From contig JAIPGD010000001.1 in the NCBI GenBank assembly GCA_021736305.1, forward strand, positions 1 through 64,000: a DNA stretch of 64,000 bases. The letters are read 5' to 3'. The notes under the pieces were generated by a model. It searched no databases. It was not told the origin of the DNA and worked only from the letters and a program-made list of their open reading frames with translations. Below, one piece after another: positions 19,179 to 28,972 of the stretch. Both the position numbers and the translations under genes were made by a program. This DNA is from Candidatus Izemoplasma sp. (GTDB lineage: Bacteria; Bacillota_I; Bacilli_A; Izemoplasmatales; Hujiaoplasmataceae). Each line of letters starts with the position of its first letter. Position 1 is the first letter of the stretch.

Positions 19179-20570
19179 ATGGAAAATTTAACGACTGATT
19201 TATTAGTTATTGGTGCTGGACCAGGTGGGTATGTAGCTGCTATTTATGCTAAAAGAAAAGGTTTAGATGTAGTTTTAGTCGATCGAGAAGCTATTGGTGG
19301 AACTTGTTTAAACTGGGGATGTATCCCAACTAAAGCGTTAGTTAGATCAGCTAAGTTTTATAATGAGATATTAAATAGTAATGATTTAGGAGTAGAAGTC
19401 AATGATGCCAAAATTGATTTAGCTAAGATGATTGATAGAAAAGACGAGATTACTAAAAAGTTAGTTAAAGGTATTGAGTATTTACTTGATAAACATGGGG
19501 TAAAAGTAATTAGTGGAAATGCGAGTTTTAAAGATAGTAAAACAGTTGAAATTAAAGGCGAAACGAGCTATTCAGTTAAAGCAAAAGATATTATTATTGC
19601 GACAGGTTCAAAACCTAAACATTTACCTATCGAAGGAATAGATTTAGCAATTACTTCAAAGGAAATTCTCGCGAATAAAAAACTACCAAAATCATTAACG
19701 ATTATTGGTGGAGGAATTATTGGAATGGAATTTGCTTTTATATATGCTCAATTAGGAGTTAGCGTTAATGTTGTTGAATTTTTACCAAGAATTCTTCCGG
19801 GAATTGATAAAGAATTAGCCATGCGTTTAATTCCTTATGCAAAAAAACAAGGAATTAATATTGTAACTAATGCAAAAGTAACTAAAATAAAAGCAAGTAA
19901 AGCTTTAAAAACGGTTTATTATGAACGTAAAGACAAAGAAGAAACAATTGCTTCTGAATTAGTGCTTGAAGCAGTTGGCCGGGGACCAAATGTTGAAGAA
20001 TTAGGTTTAGATAATACCGATATAGATTATGATAAAAAAACAGGTATAAAGGTTAATGATTCTTTAGAAACAAATATTGATGATGTTTTTGCTATTGGAG
20101 ATGTTAATAATTTAATTCAATTAGCACATGCTGCTTCACATCAAGCATTTATCGTTGTTGATAATATTTTAGGTAAAAATAAAACTTTTTCTATCCAAAA
20201 CATTCCTTCAGTTATTTTTACTTCGCCAACAATTGCAACAGTAGGTATTACTGAAGAAATGGCAAAAGCTAAAGAATTAGATTACTCAGTTGTTAAAACT
20301 CCTTTTTCAACAAATGGAAAAGCATTAATTTTAGATGCTGAGAGAGGCTATATTAAATTACTTAAAGATAATAAGACAAATCATTTAATTGGCGCAATGA
20401 TTTTAGGTGAAGAAGCCGAAAACCTAATTGCAACTTATACTTTAGCTATTACTAATAAGCTAAAACCAGAAGAAGTTTATGAGACAGTTTTTGCTCATCC
20501 AACTATCCAGGAATTAGTTCATGAGTCTGCATTAGGCTTAGATAAGCTTGCAATTCATTATATTGAATAA
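19179..20570 (+). CDS. lpd: Dihydrolipoyl dehydrogenase
   Basis: FAD motif GAGPGGYVAAI, redox motif GGTCLNWGCIPTKAL, C-terminal HPTIQELVHES. Confidence 0.92.
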   Translation: MENLTTDLLVIGAGPGGYVAAIYAKRKGLDVVLVDREAIGGTCLNWGCIPTKALVRSAKFYNEILNSNDLGVEVNDAKIDLAKMIDRKDEITKKLVKGIEYLLDKHGVKVISGNASFKDSKTVEIKGETSYSVKAKDIIIATGSKPKHLPIEGIDLAITSKEILANKKLPKSLTIIGGGIIGMEFAFIYAQLGVSVNVVEFLPRILPGIDKELAMRLIPYAKKQGINIVTNAKVTKIKASKALKTVYYERKDKEETIASELVLEAVGRGPNVEELGLDNTDIDYDKKTGIKVNDSLETNIDDVFAIGDVNNLIQLAHAASHQAFIVVDNILGKNKTFSIQNIPSVIFTSPTIATVGITEEMAKAKELDYSVVKTPFSTNGKALILDAERGYIKLLKDNKTNHLIGAMILGEEAENLIATYTLAITNKLKPEEVYETVFAHPTIQELVHESALGLDKLAIHYIE

Positions 20571-20621
20571 GGTCAATTTTGTTAGTTAAAAATCGTATAA
20601 AAGCATAGGAAGGTTTTTTAT

Positions 20622-21833
20622 ATGAAAAAATTTTTAGTTGGAATATTAATGCTTATTGCAGTTGTTTCGTTTGCATCATGTAATAATAATGCTCTTCAAA
20701 AAGAAGTATATGAATTTGTACCTGAGTTATCTATGGTTGATGTTTACGGTGAGAATGCAATATTTATAGATTATGATAACCAAGTATTTACGATGGGAGA
20801 TAATTCATATGGTCAACTATCAGATGGGACTTTAGAAGAAAGTGAAACATTTGTAAACATTACAGATAATTTTGCTTTAGAAACTGGAGATTACATTATT
20901 TCAGTTGCTTTAGGAGATGCTTTTGGTGCAGCTCTTAGTAATAATGGAAGAGTCTTTACCTGGGGAAATAATATATATGGTAAATTAGGTATTGAAGAAG
21001 TTAATTATATAAATATTCCAGTTGATATTACAGACAATTTTGCTTTAGAAACAAGAGATAAAATTGTTTATTTGGCATTAGGGAAAGATAATGGTGCTGT
21101 TATAAGTCTAAATGGAGAAGTATTCACATGGGGTATTAATTCTTATGGGCAATTAGGCGATGGAAATAGTTTAATTCCTTGGGAAGAAGTAAGCCCAGAA
21201 GCTAGTAACATTACTGATAATTTTAATTTAGATATTGATGAATTTGTAATTAAAATCATTATTGGTAAAAATCACGCTATTGCTTTAACAAACAATAGTA
21301 GGGTATTTACTTGGGGTTCAAATGAATCTGGTCAAATGGGAACAAATGATTATGAAGCGAGTTTATTGCCTGTAGATATAACTGAAGAGATTAATCTTGG
21401 TGAAAAGGAAGATATTATTGATATAGCTATTGGTTATGATCATAGTGGTGTATTAACTGATTTAGGTCGGCTTTATGTGTTTGGAGATAATACTTATGGT
21501 CAATTAGGTCTTGGGAATGAAATTAAAGAGGTAAAATTACCTGAAGAAATATCGGAAAATATTACAACGACTGAAAGTATAACAAGAATTAAATTTGGAC
21601 ATAATTCTTCTGCAGTTATCACTGGAGAGAATGTATATGTATTTGGGAATAACGATTCAGGTCAACTAGGAATAGGAAATAATAGTTCAGTATATTCACC
21701 TACACAAATTGATTTAAGTTTTATTAGTGAAGGTCAAGTTGTTAACTATATTGTGGCAGAAGAACTGACTTTGTTAGTTACTGATACTTACGATTTATAC
21801 GTTTATAAAGATTATACTTGGCATTTAGAATAG
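20622..21833 (+). CDS. RCC1-repeat beta-propeller lipoprotein
   Basis: Lipobox SFASC; about six repeats of the type (R/E)VFTWGxNxYGQLGxG. Confidence 0.85.
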   Translation: MKKFLVGILMLIAVVSFASCNNNALQKEVYEFVPELSMVDVYGENAIFIDYDNQVFTMGDNSYGQLSDGTLEESETFVNITDNFALETGDYIISVALGDAFGAALSNNGRVFTWGNNIYGKLGIEEVNYINIPVDITDNFALETRDKIVYLALGKDNGAVISLNGEVFTWGINSYGQLGDGNSLIPWEEVSPEASNITDNFNLDIDEFVIKIIIGKNHAIALTNNSRVFTWGSNESGQMGTNDYEASLLPVDITEEINLGEKEDIIDIAIGYDHSGVLTDLGRLYVFGDNTYGQLGLGNEIKEVKLPEEISENITTTESITRIKFGHNSSAVITGENVYVFGNNDSGQLGIGNNSSVYSPTQIDLSFISEGQVVNYIVAEELTLLVTDTYDLYVYKDYTWHLE

Positions 21834-21846
21834 ATGTAACAAAAAG

Positions 21847-21876
21847 GCTTGACCTCTTGGTCTTGCCTTTTTTTTG
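21847..21876 (+). terminator. Intrinsic terminator
   Basis: aaggcttgacctcttggtcttgccttttttttg. Confidence 0.65.
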
Positions 21877-21933
21877 TTTTTGGTTTATTTAATTGTGGGT
21901 TTAAGTTATAATATAATAAATGGAAGTGATAGA

Positions 21934-23052
21934 ATGATATATCTAGATTATAGCGCAACCACACCGGTTGACAAATTAGTTTTAGAAGATTACATTGATT
22001 TTAGTCGAAGTAATTTTGCTAATAGCAATTCTTTGCATAAATTAGGCAAAGAAGCTTTAATTGATTTGACTAACACTACAAAAAACATTAAAGAAAAATT
22101 GAATCTATTAACTCATGAACTAATTTATACTTCTGGAGCAACCGAAGCTAATAATTTAGCTTTAAAAGGTGTAGCTTATAAAAATAGATCAAAAGGAAAC
22201 CATATTATTACTTCGCCTTTTGAACATTCATCTATAACTACTACATTAAATTATCTAGCAAAACAAGGTTTTATCATTGATGTATTAGATTTTGATGATT
22301 ATGGCAGAATTGATTTAGAAGAATTAGATAGTTTAATCACTGATGAAACTATCTTAGTAAGTATTGGAATAGTAAATTCTGAAGTAGGTTTATCACAAGA
22401 TTTAAACGCAATTAGAAGTGTTTTGAATAACTATCCTAATGTTTTATTACATAGCGATATGACTCAAGCAATTGGTAAGATTGAACTTGATTTTAGTTTG
22501 GCTGACTTAATTTCTTTTTCTGCTCACAAACTTTATGGTTTTAAAGGTATTGGTGGTCTTTTCGTTAGAAAAGGTATTAAATTAACACCAATAATTCATG
22601 GTGGAAAATCTGTATCACAATATCGTGGGGGAACACCACCGACAAATTTAATTCATTCTTTAGGAAAAACTATTGAAGTTGCTTTAACTGATTTCGAAAA
22701 GAAATTAAACAAGATTAAAGAGTTGAATCTGTATCTAGTTAGTCAATTACAAAGAATTGACAATATAGTTGTTAATTCTAGTCAATATTCTATCGATCAA
22801 ATAGTGAATTTTTCTTATCTACCGCTAGCTTCAAATAAGCTACAGAAGTATCTATCGGATAAAAACATCTATGTTTCAACGACTACAGCTTGTTCATCTG
22901 ATAAATCTATCTCTAAAGTAGTAAAAGAAATAACTGGTTCTTACGAACAAGCAACAACTTCAATACGAGTATCTTTGTCTCATTTAACTACTAAAGATGA
23001 AATAGATTTATTAACTTTTGCCTTGCGAGGTTTAAATAGTGAAAATAGTTAG
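21934..23052 (+). CDS. Cysteine desulfurase, NifS/IscS-like
   Basis: MIYLDYSATTPVD, PLP lysine context SAHKLYGFKGIGGLFVRKG, TTTACSS cysteine loop (ORF track begins at 21874). Confidence 0.88.
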   Translation: MIYLDYSATTPVDKLVLEDYIDFSRSNFANSNSLHKLGKEALIDLTNTTKNIKEKLNLLTHELIYTSGATEANNLALKGVAYKNRSKGNHIITSPFEHSSITTTLNYLAKQGFIIDVLDFDDYGRIDLEELDSLITDETILVSIGIVNSEVGLSQDLNAIRSVLNNYPNVLLHSDMTQAIGKIELDFSLADLISFSAHKLYGFKGIGGLFVRKGIKLTPIIHGGKSVSQYRGGTPPTNLIHSLGKTIEVALTDFEKKLNKIKELNLYLVSQLQRIDNIVVNSSQYSIDQIVNFSYLPLASNKLQKYLSDKNIYVSTTTACSSDKSISKVVKEITGSYEQATTSIRVSLSHLTTKDEIDLLTFALRGLNSENS

Positions 23053-23308
23053 GGTAAGTGCGATTTGGTGTATGTCGTGTTTGGTGATGAGAAATCGTTA
23101 TGATAAACTATTTAAGGAATTTGAAATTAATGAAGTTAAAGATTTAGATTATGATGAAGATAGTGAAGAAGTAGAAGAATTAAATATTGGTGATATATTG
23201 CCCGTAGTAATTGTTTATCAAGATGATAAAGAGATTAAAAGAATTATTGGCGAAAAAACAAAAAAAGAACTCAAGGAGATTTTTACTACTTTAAATGAAA
23301 AAACTTAA
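23039..23308 (+). CDS. Thioredoxin-like protein
   Basis: WCMSC active site; GTG start overlapping the upstream gene by 14 nt. Confidence 0.75.
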   Translation: MKIVRVSAIWCMSCLVMRNRYDKLFKEFEINEVKDLDYDEDSEEVEELNIGDILPVVIVYQDDKEIKRIIGEKTKKELKEIFTTLNEKT

Positions 23309-24491
23309 AAATAGTCTATTAGTAATTTTTCTTATAATTTTATCAATACCATTAACAGTGAATGTTAAAGCAGAAAGCACCATAAATATTCACTATTTTT
23401 ATGATGAGTTTTGCCTTAATTGTCGCGAAGCCGAAGCGTATTTGAATGATTTAGTGGCTGATAATGATAACTTGAATATTATTAAATATGAAGTGATTAA
23501 AAGTGAAGAGAATGAAAATTTATTTTTCGCTGTTAAAGATGTTTTTGGAAGGGATTCAAATTCAGTTCCTTATATTGTTATTGGTGGAGTTGATTTTCCT
23601 AACTTTTATAATAGTAAAGAAAAAATCGAAGAAGTTATTGAGTATTATGAAAATAACTCATTTGTTGATGTGGTCGAAAAGGTTAAGAATGATGAAGTGA
23701 TTTTAGAGAGCGATTTAGATGCTGATAAATTCAGTGATCAATATGTTGTTGACATTCCTTTATTTGGTGAAATTGATTTGGCTAATACTACACTTTTCTT
23801 TGGCGCTGTTGTTGTTGGTTTAGTGGATGGTTTTAATCCTTGCGCAATGTGGGTTTTACTTTTCATGATTATGATGTTGATTAATTTAAAAGATCGTAAA
23901 AGAATGCTTTATTTAGGATTAACATTTATTCTAACGAGTGGAATAATCTATTTTCTAATTATGATGAGTTGGCTACAAATTGTAATCGCACTCTCAACAA
24001 TTAATATTGTTAAGATATTAATTGGGATATTAGCGCTTGTTTTTTCGCTCTATAGTTTTAGGAGTTTTTGGAGAAAAAGAAAAGAAGAGATTGGTTGTGA
24101 GGTTACTAATAAAAATCAAAGAAAGATATTGTCTTCAAAACTAACAAAAATCATTCAAAAAGAAAGTTTGTTATTAGCTATTCTAGGTATAATTGTTATA
24201 AGTATAAGTGTTAATTTTATCGAACTTGCTTGTTCGCTTGGTTTACCTTTGTTTTATACTTCTTTACTAGCAATGCATGGTTTATCGACTGCGGCTAGTG
24301 CAGGGTATATATTGATTTATGTTTTGTTTTTTATCTTAGATGATTTAATTATCTTTTTACTTGCTTTCTTTACTTTAAAAGTTACAGGAATATCCAATCG
24401 GTATATGAAATATACTCACTTAATCGGCGGTATTATCATGTTTATAATCGCGATTGGTTTATTATTCTTCCCTGAATTATTATTATTATAA
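23295..24491 (+). CDS. Thioredoxin-fold plus CcdA/DsbD-like transmembrane protein
   Basis: N-terminal FCLNCREAEAYL domain; TM region with GFNPCAMW and IELACSLGLP cysteine pair as in CcdA/DsbD. Confidence 0.8.
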   Translation: MKKLKNSLLVIFLIILSIPLTVNVKAESTINIHYFYDEFCLNCREAEAYLNDLVADNDNLNIIKYEVIKSEENENLFFAVKDVFGRDSNSVPYIVIGGVDFPNFYNSKEKIEEVIEYYENNSFVDVVEKVKNDEVILESDLDADKFSDQYVVDIPLFGEIDLANTTLFFGAVVVGLVDGFNPCAMWVLLFMIMMLINLKDRKRMLYLGLTFILTSGIIYFLIMMSWLQIVIALSTINIVKILIGILALVFSLYSFRSFWRKRKEEIGCEVTNKNQRKILSSKLTKIIQKESLLLAILGIIVISISVNFIELACSLGLPLFYTSLLAMHGLSTAASAGYILIYVLFFILDDLIIFLLAFFTLKVTGISNRYMKYTHLIGGIIMFIIAIGLLFFPELLLL

Positions 24492-24495
24492 TTAG

Positions 24496-24530
24496 TCTTG
24501 CTTATTGATAAGCGAGACTTTCTTTTTATG
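24496..24530 (+). terminator. Intrinsic terminator
   Basis: agtcttgcttattgataagcgagactttcttttt. Confidence 0.7.
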
Positions 24531-24554
24531 ATATAATAAATTTGGAGGCGAATT

Positions 24555-25448
24555 ATGAAACTAACATACCCAATTAAAAAGATTTTGCAGTCATACAAAG
24601 ATACTTTGATTGAGAAAGATCATTGTTCTTGTAAGATCCCGCAAAATTCTGAAATAATAAAAATCATTGATTTAACAAGAGAAATAATCTTCCCAGGTTA
24701 TTTTTCAACTAAGAATTTAAGCGAGTTGGGAAATACGCGAACAACTAAAAGAATAGTTAGGCGTTTGCATAGAGTTTTGAAAAAACAAATTAAATATGCT
24801 TTATTATATTTAGCTGATTCAGAAAAAGATAAACAATTAACCCAAAAATCATGTAGTTTATGTGTTGATTTTATTGTCCAAATTCCTAAAATAAGAGAAA
24901 AAGTATATCAAGATGTTATAGCTCATTATAACGGTGATCCAGCTGCTTTTAATCATGATCAAGTGATTATATCATATCCTGGTTTATATGCTATTATGAT
25001 TTATCGTATAGCTCATGAATTAGACAATTTAGGAGTAAAAGTAATTCCGAGAATGATGAGTGAATATGCACATCGCGAAACAGGCATTGATATTAATCCT
25101 AAAGCTAAAATTGGTAATGCATTTTTTATTGATCATGGTACTGGAGTTGTGATTGGCGAAACTGCTGAAATAGGTGATAGAGTTAAAATCTATCAAGGAG
25201 TAACTTTAGGAGCAATGAGTTTAAGGAAAGGCAATAAACTAAAAGGTGTTAAAAGACACCCGACAATTGGAAATGATGTAACGATATATGCTAACGCTGC
25301 TATTTTAGGTGGGGATAGTTTTATTGGTGATAATTCAATTATTGGAGCTAATGTATTTATCACAGGCTCTATACCTGAAAAATCAATTGTAACTATGAAG
25401 AATATGGAATTAGAGACAAGGGAGAATAAAGTCGATGAGTCTATATAA
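24555..25448 (+). CDS. cysE: Serine O-acetyltransferase
   Basis: Hexapeptide-repeat C-terminus GIDINPKAKIGNAFFIDHGTGVVIGETAEIGDRVKIYQGVTLGA. Confidence 0.9.
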   Translation: MKLTYPIKKILQSYKDTLIEKDHCSCKIPQNSEIIKIIDLTREIIFPGYFSTKNLSELGNTRTTKRIVRRLHRVLKKQIKYALLYLADSEKDKQLTQKSCSLCVDFIVQIPKIREKVYQDVIAHYNGDPAAFNHDQVIISYPGLYAIMIYRIAHELDNLGVKVIPRMMSEYAHRETGIDINPKAKIGNAFFIDHGTGVVIGETAEIGDRVKIYQGVTLGAMSLRKGNKLKGVKRHPTIGNDVTIYANAAILGGDSFIGDNSIIGANVFITGSIPEKSIVTMKNMELETRENKVDESI

Positions 25449-26355
25449 TAATATTTTAGAAACAATAGGCAATACTCCACTCGTAAAATTAGAAAAGTTT
25501 AAAAAAGCTAAAAATCTTAATAACAATTTTTATGCTAAGTTAGAAAGTTTTAATCCCGCTAATAACATCAAAACAAGAGCTGCCTATTATATGATTAAAT
25601 CATATTATGAAGCAGGTAAGATTGACTCAAGCTATACAATTATAGAAGCGACTAGTGGAAATACTGGGATAGGCTTAGCGATGGTAGGAGCTTATTATGG
25701 TAATGATGTAATTATCATTATGCCTGATAAAGTGAGTGAAGAAAGAATTAAAATAATTAAACATTACGGGGCTAAAGTTATTTTAACTCCAGCAAGTGAA
25801 GGGATAAACGGTTCAATTAAGAAAGCGAAAGAACTAGCAAAAACAAAAAAAGCAATCATTCCATCACAATTTTCAAATCTTAATAATTCGCGAGCTCACT
25901 ATGAAACTACCGCAAAAGAATTAGCCAGAGATTTAGAAAACATTGATTATATATTTATTACAGTAGGGACTGGAGGAACAGTTTCTGGTGTAGGTAGATA
26001 TTTTAAAGAATTAGGCTTAAAAACAAAAATTATTGCGATAGAACCTAAACAATCACCTGTTCTTTCCGGAAAAGCTTCAGGAAAGCATAAAATCGCTGGT
26101 ATTTCACCAGGCTTTATCCCTGATATTTATAAAGAACAATATGTTGATGATATCGAATTAGTTGATGATGAAGAGGCCTGGAAATTAACAAAAGAATTTG
26201 TGCGAATTGAAGGTATATCTATTGGAATATCTTCAGGAGCTTGTTTACAAGCAGCCCTTAACTACAGTGAAAGAATGAATTTAAAAGAAAAAAATATTGT
26301 CTGTATTCTCGCTGATTCTGGCGAAAAATATCTCTCTACAGGTGTGTTCGATTAG
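25435..26355 (+). CDS. cysK: Cysteine synthase (O-acetylserine sulfhydrylase)
   Basis: NIKTRAAYYMI, EATSGNTGIGLAMVGA, GTGGTVSGVGRYFKE. Confidence 0.92.
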   Translation: MSLYNNILETIGNTPLVKLEKFKKAKNLNNNFYAKLESFNPANNIKTRAAYYMIKSYYEAGKIDSSYTIIEATSGNTGIGLAMVGAYYGNDVIIIMPDKVSEERIKIIKHYGAKVILTPASEGINGSIKKAKELAKTKKAIIPSQFSNLNNSRAHYETTAKELARDLENIDYIFITVGTGGTVSGVGRYFKELGLKTKIIAIEPKQSPVLSGKASGKHKIAGISPGFIPDIYKEQYVDDIELVDDEEAWKLTKEFVRIEGISIGISSGACLQAALNYSERMNLKEKNIVCILADSGEKYLSTGVFD

Positions 26356-26368
26356 AAAAATAAAAAAA

Positions 26369-26395
26369 TTAGCACTTTAGACTTGACAGTGCTAA
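26369..26395. promoter_or_regulatory. CIRCE operator 1 upstream of hsp20
   Basis: TTAGCACTT-N9-CAGTGCTAA, with TTGACA embedded. Confidence 0.88.
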
Positions 26396-26413
26396 AAATA
26401 TGTTATAATATAA

Positions 26414-26440
26414 TTGTCACTCGGAGAAGACGAGTGCTAA
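26414..26440. promoter_or_regulatory. Second CIRCE-like operator upstream of hsp20
   Basis: TTGTCACTC-N9-GAGTGCTAA, two mismatches in the left arm. Confidence 0.8.
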
Positions 26441-26469
26441 TCCAAAATTATTAAAGGAGGAATTATATT

Positions 26470-26889
26470 ATGGCTAATATTGTAAGGAAAAATAATGCAT
26501 TATCATTCTTTGATGATTTCTTTGATGATTTCTTTACACCTACAAGAAGAAATACATCTTGTATGAAAACAGATATTATTGAAAAAGATGATGGTTATGA
26601 ACTTCAAGTTGATGTTCCAGGATTCGATAAAGATGATGTAAAAGTATCTTTAGATAATGGATATTTAACAATCGAAGCTAAAACAGAAAAAGAAAATAAA
26701 GACGAAGATAAAGAAACACACTATGTTAAAAGAGAAAGATATGTAGGTGCTTCAGCAAGAAGTTTTTATGTAGGTGAAGATATTTCTGAAGAAGATATTC
26801 AAGCAAATTATGATAAAGGCGTTATTAAATTATTTATTCCTAAACAAGGAACTAATGTTAAAGAAAAGAAATACATTGAAATTAAATAA
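26470..26889 (+). CDS. Hsp20 / alpha-crystallin small heat-shock protein
   Basis: DIIEKDDGYELQVDVPGFDKDDVKVSLDNGYLTIEA; ASARSFYVGEDISEEDIQANYDKGVIKLFIPK. Confidence 0.93.
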   Translation: MANIVRKNNALSFFDDFFDDFFTPTRRNTSCMKTDIIEKDDGYELQVDVPGFDKDDVKVSLDNGYLTIEAKTEKENKDEDKETHYVKRERYVGASARSFYVGEDISEEDIQANYDKGVIKLFIPKQGTNVKEKKYIEIK

Positions 26890-26903
26890 CTAAGAATAGA
26901 TAT

Positions 26904-26938
26904 GGTTAAGCAATTTTTTGCTTAACCATATTTTTTTT
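26904..26938 (+). terminator. Intrinsic terminator
   Basis: ggttaagcaattttttgcttaaccatatttttttt. Confidence 0.8.
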
Positions 26939-26983
26939 ATGAAAATTAATATTTCTTATGATATAATCTTTATGGTGAAGAAC

Positions 26984-28885
26984 ATGAAACAATATATGCA
27001 ACAAAAATTTATTTTAATTATAACCTTTTTAATCTTTTACTTTAGTATTGAATTGATTGCCTTTTTATGGGTAGGATTTAAGTTTTTACCTACGGCTTTT
27101 TTAATCGATTTAATCCTGAGTTTTTTTGTGATATCAATTATTATTCTTATTCCTAGTCACAAAATTTCGATTATATATATGAGTTTGTGGTTGTTTTTTA
27201 TTAACGCTTTATTTGTAACTAATGCTAATACTTTTAGTGCTTATAAAGAATTGTTTACCTTTGAATCATTTAAATTAATTGGGGAAGCTACTGATATTTT
27301 AAATTTAGATTATCTTTCAATACCAGCTTTTATAGTATTTATATTGATATGTGTGGCTTATATTTATGTAATGCGAAAAATTTATGCTAATTATTTACGT
27401 GTAAATGATTATGAAGTAACTTTTGATTTGATTTTAAAAGCAGTTTTTATATTTTTCATTTTAGGTATCTCTTCTTATACAATTTTTACATCAAGGAATT
27501 ATGAACCATTCGAAGAATATAATCAAGATATGAATTTTCCTACATTAAAACGTTATTCTTTAGGTAAGTATGGTTTAATTGGTTATTACTATAAAGAGAT
27601 AGATTTGTTATATTTTACTGAAGAAGCAGAAGGTGAATATGAATTGCCAGTTGAAATAGCAGAAAAGAGTGAATATTTTGGCCTTTTAAACGGCTATAAT
27701 GTTTTTACGATTATGATTGAATCAGCTGAATCATATGCAATTCATCCTGATTTAACTCCGAATTTATATCAATTTACTCAGGATGGACTATATTTTCCAA
27801 ATCATTATAGTGAAAACAAAACTAATGTTTCAGAAATCATTGGAATAAACGGACATTATCCTTCAACATCTTTTGATACCAATAATTACATTTATCATTT
27901 TGATCATTCTATCCCAACTATTTTGAATTCTGAATATGAAACTGCGTATTTCCACGATAACTATCCTGTGTTTTATCAACGTGGAGATATCTTAGATATG
28001 ATAGGTTTTGAGAATTTATACTTTCATTCACAAATTTATCCAGGTGAAAAAAGATGGCAATGGGATGGTAATTTAACCTTAGATAGTTTTACAGCGACAG
28101 AAATGCTTGATTTAATGTATCAAACTGATGATCCGTTTTATTATTTTTGGACTACTCTTTCTACGCATGGGCCTTATAATGAAGGCGAAGAGAACATTCA
28201 GTTATTTGAAGATTTAGGTTATTATGATTTGATTGAACAAACTGAACTAGCAGGTGATTGGACAAATCCTTTAGCTGATTATGATGAAGAAGACCAGGCA
28301 AGAATGAAATATTATCAAGCAGCTATGATGAATTTTGATGATGCTTTAGGTATTTTAATTGATGATTTAAAAGCAAAAGGAGAATTTGATAATACTTTAT
28401 TTGTTCTTTATGGCGATCATAGCGTTTATTATCATGATTTTAATACTAAAACTAGTTCATATGATGACAGCGCAGAATATTATGAAATGGATATTTATAC
28501 AAGCTTTTACACTATTTATAATGAAACATTAACTAATGCTTATTTAAGTAACGGAAATTTATCAACTGAGTTAGAAAAGTTTGTTTCACCTTATACTATC
28601 GCTCCAACTATTTTAGATTTGCTTGGAAAAGAATATAACGAAAACCTTTATTTTGGCGGAACGATATTTTCTGATATAGAACATGTTTTTTATTCAAATA
28701 AAATCACAACATTTTTTACTGATATGGTCTTTAGTGATGATGGAATTGAGATAGTTTATGAACGCTATTACACTGGTCCTGAATATTTAGAAGAATTTAG
28801 AATTCAAGCGGAAAAAATTAAAGAAAAACTATTAATTATTAATGAATATTATTACTATACAAAAGAATTACGTGAAGATAACTAG
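26984..28885 (+). CDS. LtaS-like membrane sulfatase/phosphoglycerol transferase
   Basis: Five N-terminal TM segments, then alkaline-phosphatase-superfamily domain with ESAESYA, NKTNVSE, STHGPY, YGDHSVYYH; start within 26918-26984 uncertain. Confidence 0.8.
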   Translation: MKQYMQQKFILIITFLIFYFSIELIAFLWVGFKFLPTAFLIDLILSFFVISIIILIPSHKISIIYMSLWLFFINALFVTNANTFSAYKELFTFESFKLIGEATDILNLDYLSIPAFIVFILICVAYIYVMRKIYANYLRVNDYEVTFDLILKAVFIFFILGISSYTIFTSRNYEPFEEYNQDMNFPTLKRYSLGKYGLIGYYYKEIDLLYFTEEAEGEYELPVEIAEKSEYFGLLNGYNVFTIMIESAESYAIHPDLTPNLYQFTQDGLYFPNHYSENKTNVSEIIGINGHYPSTSFDTNNYIYHFDHSIPTILNSEYETAYFHDNYPVFYQRGDILDMIGFENLYFHSQIYPGEKRWQWDGNLTLDSFTATEMLDLMYQTDDPFYYFWTTLSTHGPYNEGEENIQLFEDLGYYDLIEQTELAGDWTNPLADYDEEDQARMKYYQAAMMNFDDALGILIDDLKAKGEFDNTLFVLYGDHSVYYHDFNTKTSSYDDSAEYYEMDIYTSFYTIYNETLTNAYLSNGNLSTELEKFVSPYTIAPTILDLLGKEYNENLYFGGTIFSDIEHVFYSNKITTFFTDMVFSDDGIEIVYERYYTGPEYLEEFRIQAEKIKEKLLIINEYYYYTKELREDN

Positions 28886-28887
28886 AA

Positions 28888-28918
28888 TAATCTAAAAAAG
28901 ATTATTCTAGTTTTTTAA
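28888..28918 (+). terminator. Intrinsic terminator
   Basis: agaataatctaaaaaagattattctagtttttt. Confidence 0.65.
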
Positions 28919-28972
28919 ATTTCACTTAAAATATCAGTTTCTTACGTGTTATAATTATATAAAGGTGGTAGT

